Below are positions 18,601 through 27,552 of a DNA stretch of 64,000 nt, in pieces (the stretch's first letter is position 1; every line of letters begins with the position of its first letter). The position numbers were made by a program, and so were the translations under genes. The DNA is taken from NCBI RefSeq assembly GCF_029893585.1, contig NZ_JARXYX010000005.1, positions 1 through 64,000 on the forward strand. Reading direction: 5' to 3'. The notes beneath the pieces are model-generated. The model made no database searches. It was not told the origin of the DNA and saw nothing but the letters and a program-made list of their open reading frames with translations. This DNA comes from Streptomyces sp. LBL (lineage in GTDB: Bacteria > Actinomycetota > Actinomycetes > Streptomycetales > Streptomycetaceae).

Positions 18601-19016
18601 CACTGCCTCCATGAAACGACTGCATCCATCTGTACCGACGAGTACTGCCGTACCCATTCCGGCCGGGAAAGTGAACGAACGTTATCGCCAGCATCCCGCA
18701 ACCGGCAGTTTCGCGGTGGATACAGAGGGGGAAATCACACGATGGGACACGTTCGGGAGCCGCAACGAGGTCGCCTCGCCGCCGCGCCGCAGGCCGCGCG
18801 CCGCGGCGGTGAGGCGTATCGACGAGGGCGCGAAGGGCACGCAGGGCAGGTAAGGCACGGCAGCGGGGCACCTCGTCGCCACACCGGCAGGGAGCCTCAC
18901 CAGGTCATCGCCCCCACCCGCCCCGCTCGCACTCCGTCGAAAGCCTTCGCCACGCCTCCCCAAGAGGGCACACGAAGGACAGCGCCGTCCCCCTGTGTGC
19001 CGACAGGAGGTCGGCC
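18601..19016. other. Intergenic region between icmB and lipase genes
   Basis: About 415 bases that must contain both divergent promoters. I see no clear hairpin, operator or credible short gene. Confidence 0.5.
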
Positions 19017-19886
19017 ATGAAGGTGACCGGGGCAGCACTTCCCCTTCTTCCCCTCTGCCAGCGTCTGCTTCCGAGCAAACTGGCGGGACTCTCCCTGGCC
19101 CTCCTGAAGGCGACCGCCCTGGAGATCGCGATCCTCGCGGGCCACCTCCTCCTCTACCCCTCCGGCATCACCCAGGAGCGTCGCGCCCCCGTGCCCCCGA
19201 TCCCCGCCCCGGAGGACGGCGCGGCCCAGCTGCCCAGGGAGGCCAAGCCCCCGGTCGTGCTGCTGCACGGGTTCATCGACAACCGCTCGGTGTTCGTGTT
19301 GCTGCGCCGCAGCCTCGCCCAGCACGGCAGGCAGCAGATCGAGTCGCTGAACTACTCGCCGCTGACCTGCGACATTCGCACCGCGGCGGCGCTGCTCGGC
19401 CGGCACATAGAGGAGATCTGCGAGCGCACCGGCAGCCGACAGGTCGATGTCGTGGGGCACAGCCTGGGCGGGCTGATAGCGCGGTACTACGTGCAGCGAC
19501 TCGGCGGCGACCTCCGCATCCGCACACTTGTGACGCTCGGCACCCCGCACTCCGGCACCCGGGTGGCGCCGCTGGCGAACGCGCACCCGATCGTGCGCCA
19601 GATGCGCCCCGGCTCGGATCTGATCGAGGAACTGACCCTCCCGGCACCCGGCTGCCGTACGCATTTCGTGAGTTTCTGGAGCGATCTGGACCATCTGATG
19701 GACCCGCTGGAGACCGCCTGCGTCGAGCACCCCGACCTGATCGCGGAGAACATCCGGGTGACCGGCATCGGTCACCTCGCCCTGCCCGTGCACCCAGCCG
19801 TCGCGTCCGGAATACGGCGGGTTCTCGACACGGCACGCCCGGGTGAGGAAACCATCTCGCGCTCCGGCGGGCTCACAGTGGCGTAA
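19017..19886 (+). CDS. Exported or membrane-associated lipase/esterase
   Basis: The product has 289 residues and an alpha/beta-hydrolase fold. Seen: the oxyanion motif VVLLHGFIDNRSVF (about 80-93), the nucleophile elbow GHSLGG (147-152, Ser149) and a C-terminal catalytic His in GIGHLAL. A long N-terminal hydrophobic helix (LAGLSLALLKATALEIAILAGHLLLYP) is either an uncleaved anchor or a signal. The pattern fits the triacylglycerol lipase / extracellular esterase group (PF01674-like). ATG 19017 is preceded by GGAGG within AGGAGGTCGGCC. It stands alone on the plus strand between icmB and the M23 peptidase gene. Confidence 0.85.
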   Translation: MKVTGAALPLLPLCQRLLPSKLAGLSLALLKATALEIAILAGHLLLYPSGITQERRAPVPPIPAPEDGAAQLPREAKPPVVLLHGFIDNRSVFVLLRRSLAQHGRQQIESLNYSPLTCDIRTAAALLGRHIEEICERTGSRQVDVVGHSLGGLIARYYVQRLGGDLRIRTLVTLGTPHSGTRVAPLANAHPIVRQMRPGSDLIEELTLPAPGCRTHFVSFWSDLDHLMDPLETACVEHPDLIAENIRVTGIGHLALPVHPAVASGIRRVLDTARPGEETISRSGGLTVA

Positions 19887-20317
19887 AGCGGCGCAAAACC
19901 GGCGCAATCCATGACCCGCGCCCCGTGCCCCGCCCCACACCCCGGCCTCGTAACCCGCCGCAGCCGCCACGAGAACCCTTTCCGCACCCGCCCCGGACAG
20001 CAGGAGAAGAGCCACGGGAGGACAGTCCGCCATCGACCCGACGGCGACACGAGAGCGGCACGAGAGCGGTCCGACAGCGACCCGTCGGCAGCGCGAGAGC
20101 GGCCCGACGGCGGGCAGAACGCCGGTCCGACGACGGTCCCCTATCGAACATCCTTCGAACGCAAGGCCAAACCCTCGCCCTCAGTCCCCCGAAACACGGC
20201 CGAATGCCCGTTTCCTGCGCCAGGGAAACCTGACGAACATTGTCGCGCCCGCATACCGCCGGGTACAGTCGCCGCACTGCTCTGCCAGCCCCTGTTGTCG
20301 AGGCGAAAGAGAAGTTG
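19887..20317. other. Intergenic region upstream of M23 peptidase gene
   Basis: About 430 bases without a convincing gene. A degenerate GCGAGAGCGG/CGACAGCGACC repetition lies around 20040-20115. The segment 20180-20310 is less biased and probably holds the promoter. I looked for a ydaO riboswitch and did not find its conserved core. Confidence 0.5.
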
Positions 20318-21913
20318 GTGAACGACCGTCACCCGTCGGGGAGTATGACCACCCCGGCTCCGGCTTCCGACGCCGCCCCGGCGACCTACGCGTCGTACGG
20401 CACCCAGGAAGCCCAGTACGGCGACCTCACCACGTATGGCGGCTATGACGCCACCGGTTTCGAAACCGGCACCTACGCGACGACCGCGTCGGCGACCTTC
20501 GAGTCGGACCCCCTCTTCGGCAGCCTTCCCGGCGAGGCCACGGGATCCTACGACACGGGGACCTGGTCGACGGGCGGCCACCAGACCCTGAACTACGACA
20601 TGTACGCGGCCCAGCATCACGCCGCGTACGACACCGGCGCCTACGACACCAGCGGGTACAACACCGGCGGGTACGACGCCACCGCCTGGACCGCCGAGCA
20701 CCAGCAGCTTTCCGCGATCCCGCCGCAGGCCACCGGCCCCGACATCAGCGGTCAGTGGGATGCGAGCGCCTGGCTCCAGCCCCACCACTCCGGCGCCCCT
20801 GCCGACCAGACCCAGCAGGCCGACCAGACCCAGCAGTGGGAATGGGGCACGCAGGCCTTCGACACCGGGGCGTACGACGCCACCCAGTGGAACTCCGACG
20901 GCCATCACACAGCGGCCGGCGCCGAGGAGTACCAGCAGCAGGGCGAGGCGTTCGACCAGCAGGAGACGGCGACCTTCGACCAGGTCGCGTACGGCGAGCA
21001 CCCTCCGCACGAGGGTGGGCTGAGCGCCACCGGCGAGATGCCGGTCCTGTCGGATTTTCCGTCCGACGCCGACTCCCCTCTCGTCGACGACCAGGAAGAG
21101 GTCGTCCCCACCCCGGCCGCGGCCACCCCGGCCCCGGCCACGTCGTCCCGCGCCGCCTCTCGCAGCGGGTCACGCTCCCGTCGTCGTATGCCCGCCAAGC
21201 GGTCCGCCCTGCTCACGGTGGCCGTGCCCTCGGCATGCGTGATGGGGGTCGCCGGGATCGCCGCCGCCTCGGTCACCACTCTGACCCAGGACGACACGGA
21301 CGCGTCGAACACCGCGGCCGCGTCGGACGCGACCGCCGTCAAGCCGTCCACAGCGAACAACAAGCTGGACACCCAGCTGAAGACCCTCTCCGCCGAGGCG
21401 GACGACTTCAGCGACCGGGTCAGCCGGACGCAGGAACGTATCGACCTCAAGGCCCAGCAGGAGGCCGAGCGGAAGCAGGCGGCCGCGGAGGCGGCCCGCA
21501 AGGAGCGGCTGCGTCCCAAGTACGCGCTGCCGGTCGCCCAGCCCGGGCTCAGCGCCTACTTCGGCCAGTCCGGTATCAACTGGATGTCCGTGCACACCGG
21601 CATCGACTTCCCCGTCTCCTACGGCACGACCGTGAAGGCCGTGACCGACGGCACCGTGCGGACGCAGTGGAACAGCGCGTACGGCAACATGCTGATCCTG
21701 ACGGCGAAGGACGGCACAGAGACGTGGTACTGCCACCTCTCCACCTACCGAGTCTCCTCCGGGACGACCGTGCAGGCCGGCGACCCGATCGCGTACTCCG
21801 GGAACTCGGGCAACTCGACCGGCCCGCACCTGCACCTTGAGGTACGGCCGGCCGGTGGCTCGGCGATCGACCCGCTGCCGTGGCTGCGCAGCCACGGCAT
21901 CGACCCGACATAG
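20318..21913 (+). CDS. M23-family cell-wall metallopeptidase with long N-terminal arm
   Basis: The product has 531 residues. The first 280 are Tyr/Thr/Gly/Gln-rich low complexity with TGAYDT/TGGYDA-like repeats. One membrane helix follows (about 300-320, LLTVAVPSACVMGVAGIAAA), then a coiled coil (AQQEAERKQAAAEAARKERL). The C-terminus is an M23 (LytM) domain with zinc ligands H-x-x-x-D (about 426/430, HTGIDFP) and H-x-H (about 504/506, HLHLE), so it is predicted to cut peptidoglycan cross-bridges or activate amidases. Topology puts the peptidase outside and the low-complexity arm inside. Start GTG 20318 has a weak GAGAAG upstream; ATG 20345 is possible. Confidence 0.88.
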   Translation: MNDRHPSGSMTTPAPASDAAPATYASYGTQEAQYGDLTTYGGYDATGFETGTYATTASATFESDPLFGSLPGEATGSYDTGTWSTGGHQTLNYDMYAAQHHAAYDTGAYDTSGYNTGGYDATAWTAEHQQLSAIPPQATGPDISGQWDASAWLQPHHSGAPADQTQQADQTQQWEWGTQAFDTGAYDATQWNSDGHHTAAGAEEYQQQGEAFDQQETATFDQVAYGEHPPHEGGLSATGEMPVLSDFPSDADSPLVDDQEEVVPTPAAATPAPATSSRAASRSGSRSRRRMPAKRSALLTVAVPSACVMGVAGIAAASVTTLTQDDTDASNTAAASDATAVKPSTANNKLDTQLKTLSAEADDFSDRVSRTQERIDLKAQQEAERKQAAAEAARKERLRPKYALPVAQPGLSAYFGQSGINWMSVHTGIDFPVSYGTTVKAVTDGTVRTQWNSAYGNMLILTAKDGTETWYCHLSTYRVSSGTTVQAGDPIAYSGNSGNSTGPHLHLEVRPAGGSAIDPLPWLRSHGIDPT

Positions 21914-22028
21914 GACCACGCGGGACGGTCGTAGGACCACGCAGGACCGGGGGCTTGCCGCCCGCAGACCCCCGTCTCCCGCAACACCGCGCCCAGAACG
22001 CGCCTGGAACGCGCCTGGAACACTTCTC

Positions 22029-24557
22029 CTACAGCTTCTCCACCGGCGCGTACCGCAGCAGCAGCCGCTTCGGCTTCTCCTCGCCGAAGTCGACCGTCGC
22101 CTCCGCGTTGCTGCCGGCCCCCTTCACACCGACGACCGTGCCCAGTCCGAACTGGTCGTGCGTGACCCGGTCCCCGACGGCCAGCGCGACCACCGGCTTC
22201 TCCGAGGTCCGACGGGTGGCGAACCCGGAAGCGCCCGAGGCGGACGAGCGGGAGCGGGACGAGGACAGTGCGGCCGCCACACCGGACACCGGGCCGGAGG
22301 GCACCGGTGACGTGGCACCCGTGCGTTTCCAGTCGACGTGCTGCGCCGGGATCTCCTCCAGGAAGCGGGAGGGCGGGTTGTACGAGGGCTGTCCCCACGC
22401 GCTGCGCAGCGACGACCGCGTCAGATACAGCCGTTCCCGCGCGCGGGTGATGCCGACGTACGCCAGGCGCCGCTCCTCCTCCAGTTCCTTGGTCTGGCCG
22501 AGGGCGCGCATGTGCGGGAAGACGCCGTCCTCCATGCCGGTGAGGAACACGACCGGGAACTCGAGGCCCTTGGCGGTGTGCAGGGTCATCAGGGTGATGA
22601 CTCCGGAGCCGTCCTCGTCCTCGTCGGGGATCTGGTCGGAGTCGGCGACCAGGGCCACCCGCTCCAGGAAGGCGGAGAGCGTACCGGGGACCGAACCGGA
22701 CGCCTCCCCCTCCGCGGTCTCCTGTTCGAACTCCAGGGCGACGGCGGCGAGTTCCTGGAGGTTCTCGATCCGGGTCTCGTCCTGGGGGTCGGTGGAGGCC
22801 TGCAACTCGGCGAGATAGCCGGTGCGTTCGAGCACCGCCTCCAGGACGGTCGCCGGGCCCGCGCCGGAGTCGACGATCGTACGGAGCTCCTCCATCAGCG
22901 TGTTGAACCGCTTCACGGCGTTCGTCGAGCGCGCGGCCATGCCGTACGCCTCGTCGACGCGCTTGAGCGCCTGCGAGAAGCTGATCTTCTCCCGCTGGGA
23001 CAGGGCGTCGATCATCGCCTCGGCGCGGTCGCCGATGCCGCGCTTGGGAACGTTCAGGATCCGGCGCAGCGGGACGGAGTCCTCCGGGTTGGCGAGGACC
23101 CGCAGGTAGGCCAGGACGTCCCGGACCTCCTTACGCTCGTAGAAGCGGACACCGCCGACGACCTTGTAGGCCAGGCCGACACGGATGAAGATCTCTTCGA
23201 AGACACGGGACTGGGCGTTCGTCCGGTAGAAGACGGCGACGTCTCCCGCCTTCGCGTCCCCCGCGTCCGTGAGGCGGTCTATCTCGTCGGCGACGAACTG
23301 CGCCTCGTCGTGTTCGGTGTCGGCGACATAGCCGGTGATGCGCGCGCCCGCGCCCGCGTTGGTCCACAGGTTCTTGGGGCGGCGGGACTCGTTGCGTTCG
23401 ATGACCGCGTTGGCGGCGGACAGGATCGTCTGCGTGGAGCGGTAGTTCTGCTCCAGCAGGATCGTCGTCGCGTTCGGGTAGTCCTCCTCGAACTGGAGGA
23501 TGTTGCGGATGGTGGCGCCGCGGAAGGCGTAGATCGACTGGTCGGCGTCGCCCACGACACACAGTTCGGCGGGCGGGACGTCGTACTCGTTGGGCGGTAC
23601 GTCCACCGGGTGCTCGGAGGAGCCGACGAGTTCCCGTACGAGGGCGTACTGGGCGTGGTTGGTGTCCTGGTACTCGTCGACGAGGACGTGCCGGAAGCGG
23701 CGGCGATAGTGCTCGGCGACGTCCGGGAAGGCGCGGAGCAGGTTGACCGTCGTCATGATCAGGTCGTCGAAGTCGAGGGCGTTCGCCTCGCGCAGCCGGG
23801 ACTGGTACATCGCGTAGGCCTGGGCGAGGGTCTTCTCGAATCCTCCCCCAGAGCCGATAGCCTGGGAGGTGCCCCCAGTTACCTGGGCGGCGAAGTCCTC
23901 TTCGTCGATCAGCTCGTTCTTGAGGTTGCTGATCTTGGCGCTGAAGGACTTCGGCGGGTAGCGCTTGGGGTCGAGGTCCAGGTCGCGGCAGACCAGGGCC
24001 ATCAGACGCTTGGAGTCGGCGGCGTCGTAGATCGAGAAGGACGACGTGAAGCCGAGCCTCTTGGACTCCCGGCGCAGGATCCGTACGCACGCGCTGTGGA
24101 ACGTCATCACCCACATCGCGTTCGCGCGCGGGCCGACGAGCTGCTCGACGCGCTCCTTCATCTCGCCGGCGGCCTTGTTGGTGAAGGTGATCGCCAGGAT
24201 CTGGCCCGGGTGCGCGTTCCGCTCGCCGAGCAGGTACGCGATGCGGTGCGTGAGCACCCGGGTCTTGCCGGAACCGGCGCCGGCCACGATGAGCAGCGGG
24301 GTGTCGTGGTGCACGACGGCGGCCCGCTGGTTCTCGTTCAGCCCCTCCAGCAGCGCGGCCGCGTCCACCACGGGGCGCGGGGCGCCGTCGCGGTAGTACG
24401 GGTCCCGGTCCGGCGGCACGTCGAACTTCCCGCCGAACAGATCGTCCGGAACGGGCTCCGCAACGTGATCGTCCTCGGGCGGCGGCGGGGGTTCCTCCTC
24501 GTGCCCACGAGGGGTCTGGAGGTTCGCCAGGAAGCTGTCATCAAAGAGGCTGCTCAT
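22029..24557 (-). CDS. pcrA: ATP-dependent DNA helicase UvrD/PcrA
   Basis: The product is an 842-residue superfamily 1A 3'-5' helicase for nucleotide excision repair, replication and removal of RecA filaments. Seen: Walker A AGAGSGKT (92-99), ITFTNKAAGEMKERV, DEYQDTNHAQY (Walker B), VGDADQSIYAFRGA, NYRST, TLHTAKGLEFPVVFLTGMEDGVFPH and VGITRARERLYL, i.e. all helicase motifs. The acidic Pro/Glu-rich N-terminus (about 20-60) is typical of actinobacterial copies. Residues 225-238 (VTGGTSQAIGSGGG) are encoded by a palindromic element inserted in frame, which I believe is absent from related proteins. A DNA-damage promoter motif lies directly upstream. Confidence 0.97.
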   Translation of the reverse strand: MSSLFDDSFLANLQTPRGHEEEPPPPPEDDHVAEPVPDDLFGGKFDVPPDRDPYYRDGAPRPVVDAAALLEGLNENQRAAVVHHDTPLLIVAGAGSGKTRVLTHRIAYLLGERNAHPGQILAITFTNKAAGEMKERVEQLVGPRANAMWVMTFHSACVRILRRESKRLGFTSSFSIYDAADSKRLMALVCRDLDLDPKRYPPKSFSAKISNLKNELIDEEDFAAQVTGGTSQAIGSGGGFEKTLAQAYAMYQSRLREANALDFDDLIMTTVNLLRAFPDVAEHYRRRFRHVLVDEYQDTNHAQYALVRELVGSSEHPVDVPPNEYDVPPAELCVVGDADQSIYAFRGATIRNILQFEEDYPNATTILLEQNYRSTQTILSAANAVIERNESRRPKNLWTNAGAGARITGYVADTEHDEAQFVADEIDRLTDAGDAKAGDVAVFYRTNAQSRVFEEIFIRVGLAYKVVGGVRFYERKEVRDVLAYLRVLANPEDSVPLRRILNVPKRGIGDRAEAMIDALSQREKISFSQALKRVDEAYGMAARSTNAVKRFNTLMEELRTIVDSGAGPATVLEAVLERTGYLAELQASTDPQDETRIENLQELAAVALEFEQETAEGEASGSVPGTLSAFLERVALVADSDQIPDEDEDGSGVITLMTLHTAKGLEFPVVFLTGMEDGVFPHMRALGQTKELEEERRLAYVGITRARERLYLTRSSLRSAWGQPSYNPPSRFLEEIPAQHVDWKRTGATSPVPSGPVSGVAAALSSSRSRSSASGASGFATRRTSEKPVVALAVGDRVTHDQFGLGTVVGVKGAGSNAEATVDFGEEKPKRLLLRYAPVEKL
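23841..23886. repeat. Palindromic repeat element inside pcrA
   Basis: CCTCCCCCAG (23842-23851) and CTGGGAGG (23862-23869) form an imperfect stem, followed by GTGCCCCCAG. The composition matches the small CCTCCC...GGGGGAGG palindromes scattered through many Streptomyces genomes. Here it sits within the helicase gene and adds about 14 codons without breaking the frame. Confidence 0.7.
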
Positions 24558-24566
24558 CGCTCTCCG

Positions 24567-24589
24567 AGTCTAGAGCGCCTCACTGACAC
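24567..24589 (-). promoter_or_regulatory. RecA-NDp/PafBC-type promoter motif for pcrA
   Basis: Reading the minus strand: GTGTCAGTG, 8 bases, TAGACT, then 9 bases to the ATG of pcrA. This matches tTGTCRGTG-N8-TAnnnT except for the weakly conserved first base, and implies a nearly leaderless transcript. A repair helicase is an expected member of this regulon. Confidence 0.75.
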
Positions 24590-25200
24590 CCCACCGCCGA
24601 CCCGAGAACTCCAGCCGAATGCCGGCGCCGGGGCCGGGGCCGGGGCCGGGGCCGGGGCCGGGCCCTTGCCCTCTCAGAAGCGGGGAGTCTTCCAGAGCCG
24701 TCCGCCCGGCCTCCCCTCCCCTCCCCTCCCCGCACCTTCCAGGGCCGCGCCGTCGCGGTCCGCTGTCGGCCGGCGCCGACCAGGCAAGACAGTCGACCAG
24801 GCGAGACATGAGCCTGGCCGTCGTACGGATCGACGGCGACGCCCTGCCGGGAACGGCACCTTCACTTTCGTACGGGCCGTACGGCCCCGTACGACTCCGG
24901 CTCCGGCTCCGGCTCCGGCTCCGAACGTCTTCGAACGTCTTCGAACGGCGAAATCGATCTGCACGTCAGCCCGCTCTTCGTCAGCCAGTGACGAAGGTCT
25001 CGCGACACCGCCACTCAGCAGATATACGGACAAGCCCGTGCAGGTCATGGCGCATAGGCCACGCCATGCGAGGTTCTGACTTGAGGTCACGAAAATGTAT
25101 CGGGCATTTCGACCATCAACCTTCACAGGCGCCACACCAGTTGGCTACGGTTTCGGACAGGCCGTACGACCCCCACCGGCGAACGTCGCCGGGCCGCGCG
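24590..25200. other. Intergenic region with GGGGCC and CTCCGG microrepeats
   Basis: About 610 bases without a credible gene. Six-base GGCCGG/GGGGCC runs lie at about 24630-24664, and CTCCGG runs (four to five copies) at about 24896-24930. Open frames here are short and repeat-driven. The last 100 bases probably contain the promoter for the riboswitch transcript. Confidence 0.5.
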
Positions 25201-25354
25201 GCCTCCGCCGAATCCGGAGCCACCACCGCGTGACCGGAACCGGGGACCCACCGAACTTGGGGTGAATCGGCCGACCCCCTCCAGGGCGTGGCCGTAGGGC
25301 AAACCTTCCATAACCACCCGCCCGAACCCGACAGCTAACTCGGTAGGCGGAGCA
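25201..25354 (+). promoter_or_regulatory. ydaO-yuaA (c-di-AMP) riboswitch
   Basis: The segment carries conserved ydaO features in order: GCCGAATCCGG, GGGGACCCA, TTGGGGTGAAT, CGTAGGGCAAACC, and the signature CCCGAACCCGACAGCTAACT then CGGTAGGC. The outer helix P1 closes with CTCCGCC (25203-25209) pairing to GGCGGAG (25346-25352). The ribosome-binding AAGGAG follows directly. Family knowledge: ydaO binds c-di-AMP and turns genes off, commonly cell-wall hydrolases in actinobacteria. Confidence 0.92.
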
Positions 25355-25372
25355 TGGAAGGAGTCGCCTCCC

Positions 25373-26605
25373 TTGGCGTCGCACCGCAAGTCGCGTCCCC
25401 CGGGTACGCGCGCAGCAGGCATACGGACCCCCGCCCTCGCGACGGCGGCCCTCACCTCCGTCGCCCTGCTGACCCAGTCGGCCGCCGCCGCCCCGGCCGC
25501 CGACAGACCGAGCCTCGAAGAGGTCGAGAAGAAGGTCGACGACCTCTACCGCCAGGCGGAGTCGTCGACCGACAAGTACAACGCGGCCAAGGAGAAGACC
25601 GCGAAGCAGCGCGAGGCCGTCGACGGCCTCCTGGACGACGTCGCCCAGCGCACCCAGAAGCTCAACACGGCGCGGGAGGAGCTGGGTTCCTTCGCCGCCG
25701 CTCAGTACCGCACCGGCGCCTCCGCGCCCGACACCGCGACCTTCCTGCTCGCGGACTCACCGCAGGACTACTTCGACCAGACCCAGCTGATGGGCCGGAT
25801 GACCAGCCGCCAGAAGGTCGCGGTCGACGACTACGTCACCGAGCAGTCGGCGACGATGAAGAAGCGCCAGGAGGCCGCGGAGAGCCTGCGGACGCTCACC
25901 GAGTCGCAGAGTGATCTGAAGACGGCGAAGGCGACCGTCCAGAAGAAGCTCGCCGACGCACGTGGCCTCCTCTCGCAGCTGACCGCCCAGGAGAAGGCGC
26001 GGCTCGCGACGATCGAGAAGCAGAAGCAGCAGGAGGCGGCGCGCAAGGCCGCGGAGCTGGCGCAGCAGCAGGCGGCGGCGGAGCAGAAGGCCCAGGAGGC
26101 GGCCGCGGCTCAGCAGCAGCAGCAGGAGCAGGAGCAGGAGCAGGAGCAGAACAGCTCCTCCGGCACGGCCACGTCCGGGTCCGGGGCCGGGTCTGGCGGC
26201 GCCACGTCCGGGTCCGGCACGACCACCACGCCCGACTCCTCGTACGCGGCCAAGGCGGACAAGGCGCTCGCCTTCTCCCGCGCGCAGATCGGCAAGCCGT
26301 ACGTCTGGGGCGCCACCGGCCCCGGGTCCTACGACTGCTCCGGCCTCACCCAGGCCGCCTGGAAGGCCGCCGGCGTCACCCTCCCCCGCACCACCTACGA
26401 CCAGGTGAACGCCGGCACCACGGTCTCCGTCTCCAACGCCCAGCCCGGTGACCTGGTCTTCTTCTACGACGACATCAGCCACGTCGGCGTCTACATCGGC
26501 AACGGCATGATGATCCACGCCCCGAAGCCGGGCGCGTACGTCCGCGAGGAGTCGATCTTCTACGACGGCGAGTCGTCGATCTACCGGGTGGTACGACCGG
26601 CCTGA
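25373..26605 (+). CDS. Secreted NlpC/P60 peptidoglycan endopeptidase (RipA-like)
   Basis: The product has 410 residues. An N-terminal export signal (residues 1-45, ...ALTSVALLTQSAAAAPA) precedes a long coiled-coil region (about 48-265). A Gln/Glu-rich and Ser/Gly/Thr linker leads into a C-terminal NlpC/P60 domain with the catalytic Cys in YDCSGL and the two histidines in DISHVGVYIG and MMIHAPKPG. Such enzymes cleave the stem-peptide D-Glu-DAP bond in cell separation or spore germination. The start is TTG 25373, with AAGGAG about ten bases upstream inside a small GGAG/CTCC hairpin. It is controlled by the c-di-AMP riboswitch just upstream. A second NlpC/P60 gene lies about 950 bases downstream. 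Confidence 0.93.
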   Translation: MASHRKSRPPGTRAAGIRTPALATAALTSVALLTQSAAAAPAADRPSLEEVEKKVDDLYRQAESSTDKYNAAKEKTAKQREAVDGLLDDVAQRTQKLNTAREELGSFAAAQYRTGASAPDTATFLLADSPQDYFDQTQLMGRMTSRQKVAVDDYVTEQSATMKKRQEAAESLRTLTESQSDLKTAKATVQKKLADARGLLSQLTAQEKARLATIEKQKQQEAARKAAELAQQQAAAEQKAQEAAAAQQQQQEQEQEQEQNSSSGTATSGSGAGSGGATSGSGTTTTPDSSYAAKADKALAFSRAQIGKPYVWGATGPGSYDCSGLTQAAWKAAGVTLPRTTYDQVNAGTTVSVSNAQPGDLVFFYDDISHVGVYIGNGMMIHAPKPGAYVREESIFYDGESSIYRVVRPA

Positions 26606-26664
26606 CGGTCACCGCCGGGGGCGGTCCGCGCTGGTCCGGCGGCCCCTCCCGGCGCCCGTCCGCC

Positions 26665-27018
26665 TCACGTCCACAGCACCGCGATGAAGATGTTCGCCGT
26701 GGTCAGCGCACCCACCAGGCCGAACAGGCCCTTGTCCACCTTCTCGTCGTCGCGCTTCACATAGACGAGCCCCAGGATCACGATCAGCAGCGCCAGCTTC
26801 ACGCCGATCTTGATGTTGTTGACGTGCTGGTCGTCGGCCTGGTTGAGGCCCACCAGGATCGCCCCGGTGACCAGCATCGTCAGGGCCCCGTGCAGCATCG
26901 CGGGGACGAAACGGGCGGTGCCGCGGCCCATCGCCTTCATCTGGGTGAGGAAACCGCCCAGCAGCGAGGCGATGCCGATGATGTGCAGGCCGACGAAGAG
27001 ATGGATGAGTACGTCCAT
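26665..27018 (-). CDS. Small four-helix integral membrane protein
   Basis: The product has 117 residues and four hydrophobic helices (DVLIHLFVGLHIIGIASLLGGF, FVPAMLHGALTMLVTGAILVGL, IGVKLALLIVILGLVYV, LFGLVGALTTANIFIAVLW). His residues lie in the first two helices (LIHLFVGLHIIG), but no clear cofactor motif is present. Function is unknown. ATG 27018 is chosen because TAGGCT (27026-27031) sits seven bases upstream, the classic arrangement for a leaderless actinobacterial transcript; the longer frame to 27093 would run into that promoter. It lies between two NlpC/P60 genes but on the opposite strand. Confidence 0.8.
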   Translation of the reverse strand: MDVLIHLFVGLHIIGIASLLGGFLTQMKAMGRGTARFVPAMLHGALTMLVTGAILVGLNQADDQHVNNIKIGVKLALLIVILGLVYVKRDDEKVDKGLFGLVGALTTANIFIAVLWT

Positions 27019-27025
27019 GAGGCGG

Positions 27026-27031
27026 AGCCTA
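27026..27031 (-). promoter_or_regulatory. -10 element of leaderless promoter
   Basis: TAGGCT on the minus strand, seven bases before the ATG at 27018. There is no convincing -35. Confidence 0.55.
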
Positions 27032-27552
27032 GTCAGGGCCGCATCGGGCGCCTGACACCGGGCCCGCTCCCCTCGCCGGCCTCCCTTGCCCACTTCCCTT
27101 GCCCGCCTTTACTCGCTCCCCTTGCCCGCCTCCCTTGCCCGCCTCCCTCAAATGGCTCTTGCGTACATGCGGCCCATAGCAGCCAATCACCCGCAACACC
27201 CCCGAAACCCCCACTTCGGTCATCACGCAGCGTGAAGTCGACGGCGACGACGCCGGATCGCGGTCGCTTACGGTCACCAGGTGGTCCACTCCCGGCACTT
27301 CCGCACAACCCGTTACCGTGCCGTCACGGTCAGGCTTAGCGTCCTCCACCAGGTGACCGGCTCCCCACCGCAGCCCCTGGCCAGGGGCTGCAGTCGGCCA
27401 CCACCGCCGAGAAGTCCGGCGGCGCCCCGTTCCCCCTGTGCGGGCCGCCGCCGGACGCCTCATCCGCCCCCGGGCGGCCGTACGTCCGCTCCGCTCAGCG
27501 GTCGTACGGATGCGGCGGTCGTAGGAGTCGTACGAAAGGACGTGCAGTCCAG
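27032..27552. other. Intergenic region upstream of second NlpC/P60 gene
   Basis: About 520 bases. It has CTTGCCCGCCTCCC-like microrepeats around 27085-27150 and a perfect 22-bp palindrome at 27370-27391 (arm GCAGCCCCTGG), which may be an operator or hairpin. No conserved ydaO core is present, unlike the paralogue at 25373. Confidence 0.55.

Noticed and set aside
20180..20318. ydaO riboswitch upstream of the M23 peptidase
   Set aside because: GGGTACAG occurs, but the conserved CCGACAGCTAACT core and a closing helix are absent.
22338..25079. 913-codon open frame opposite pcrA
   Set aside because: Shadow of the helicase gene and its GC-rich upstream; no domain and no start signal.
24674..25135. 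153-codon minus-strand ORF between pcrA and the riboswitch
   Set aside because: Low-complexity Gly/Ala repeat translation (from microrepeats), no ribosome site, no conserved feature.
27019..27060. Damage-type promoter upstream of the small membrane protein
   Set aside because: TGTCAGG occurs but the spacing to TAGGCT is much longer than 8 bases, so it does not fit the RecA-NDp motif.
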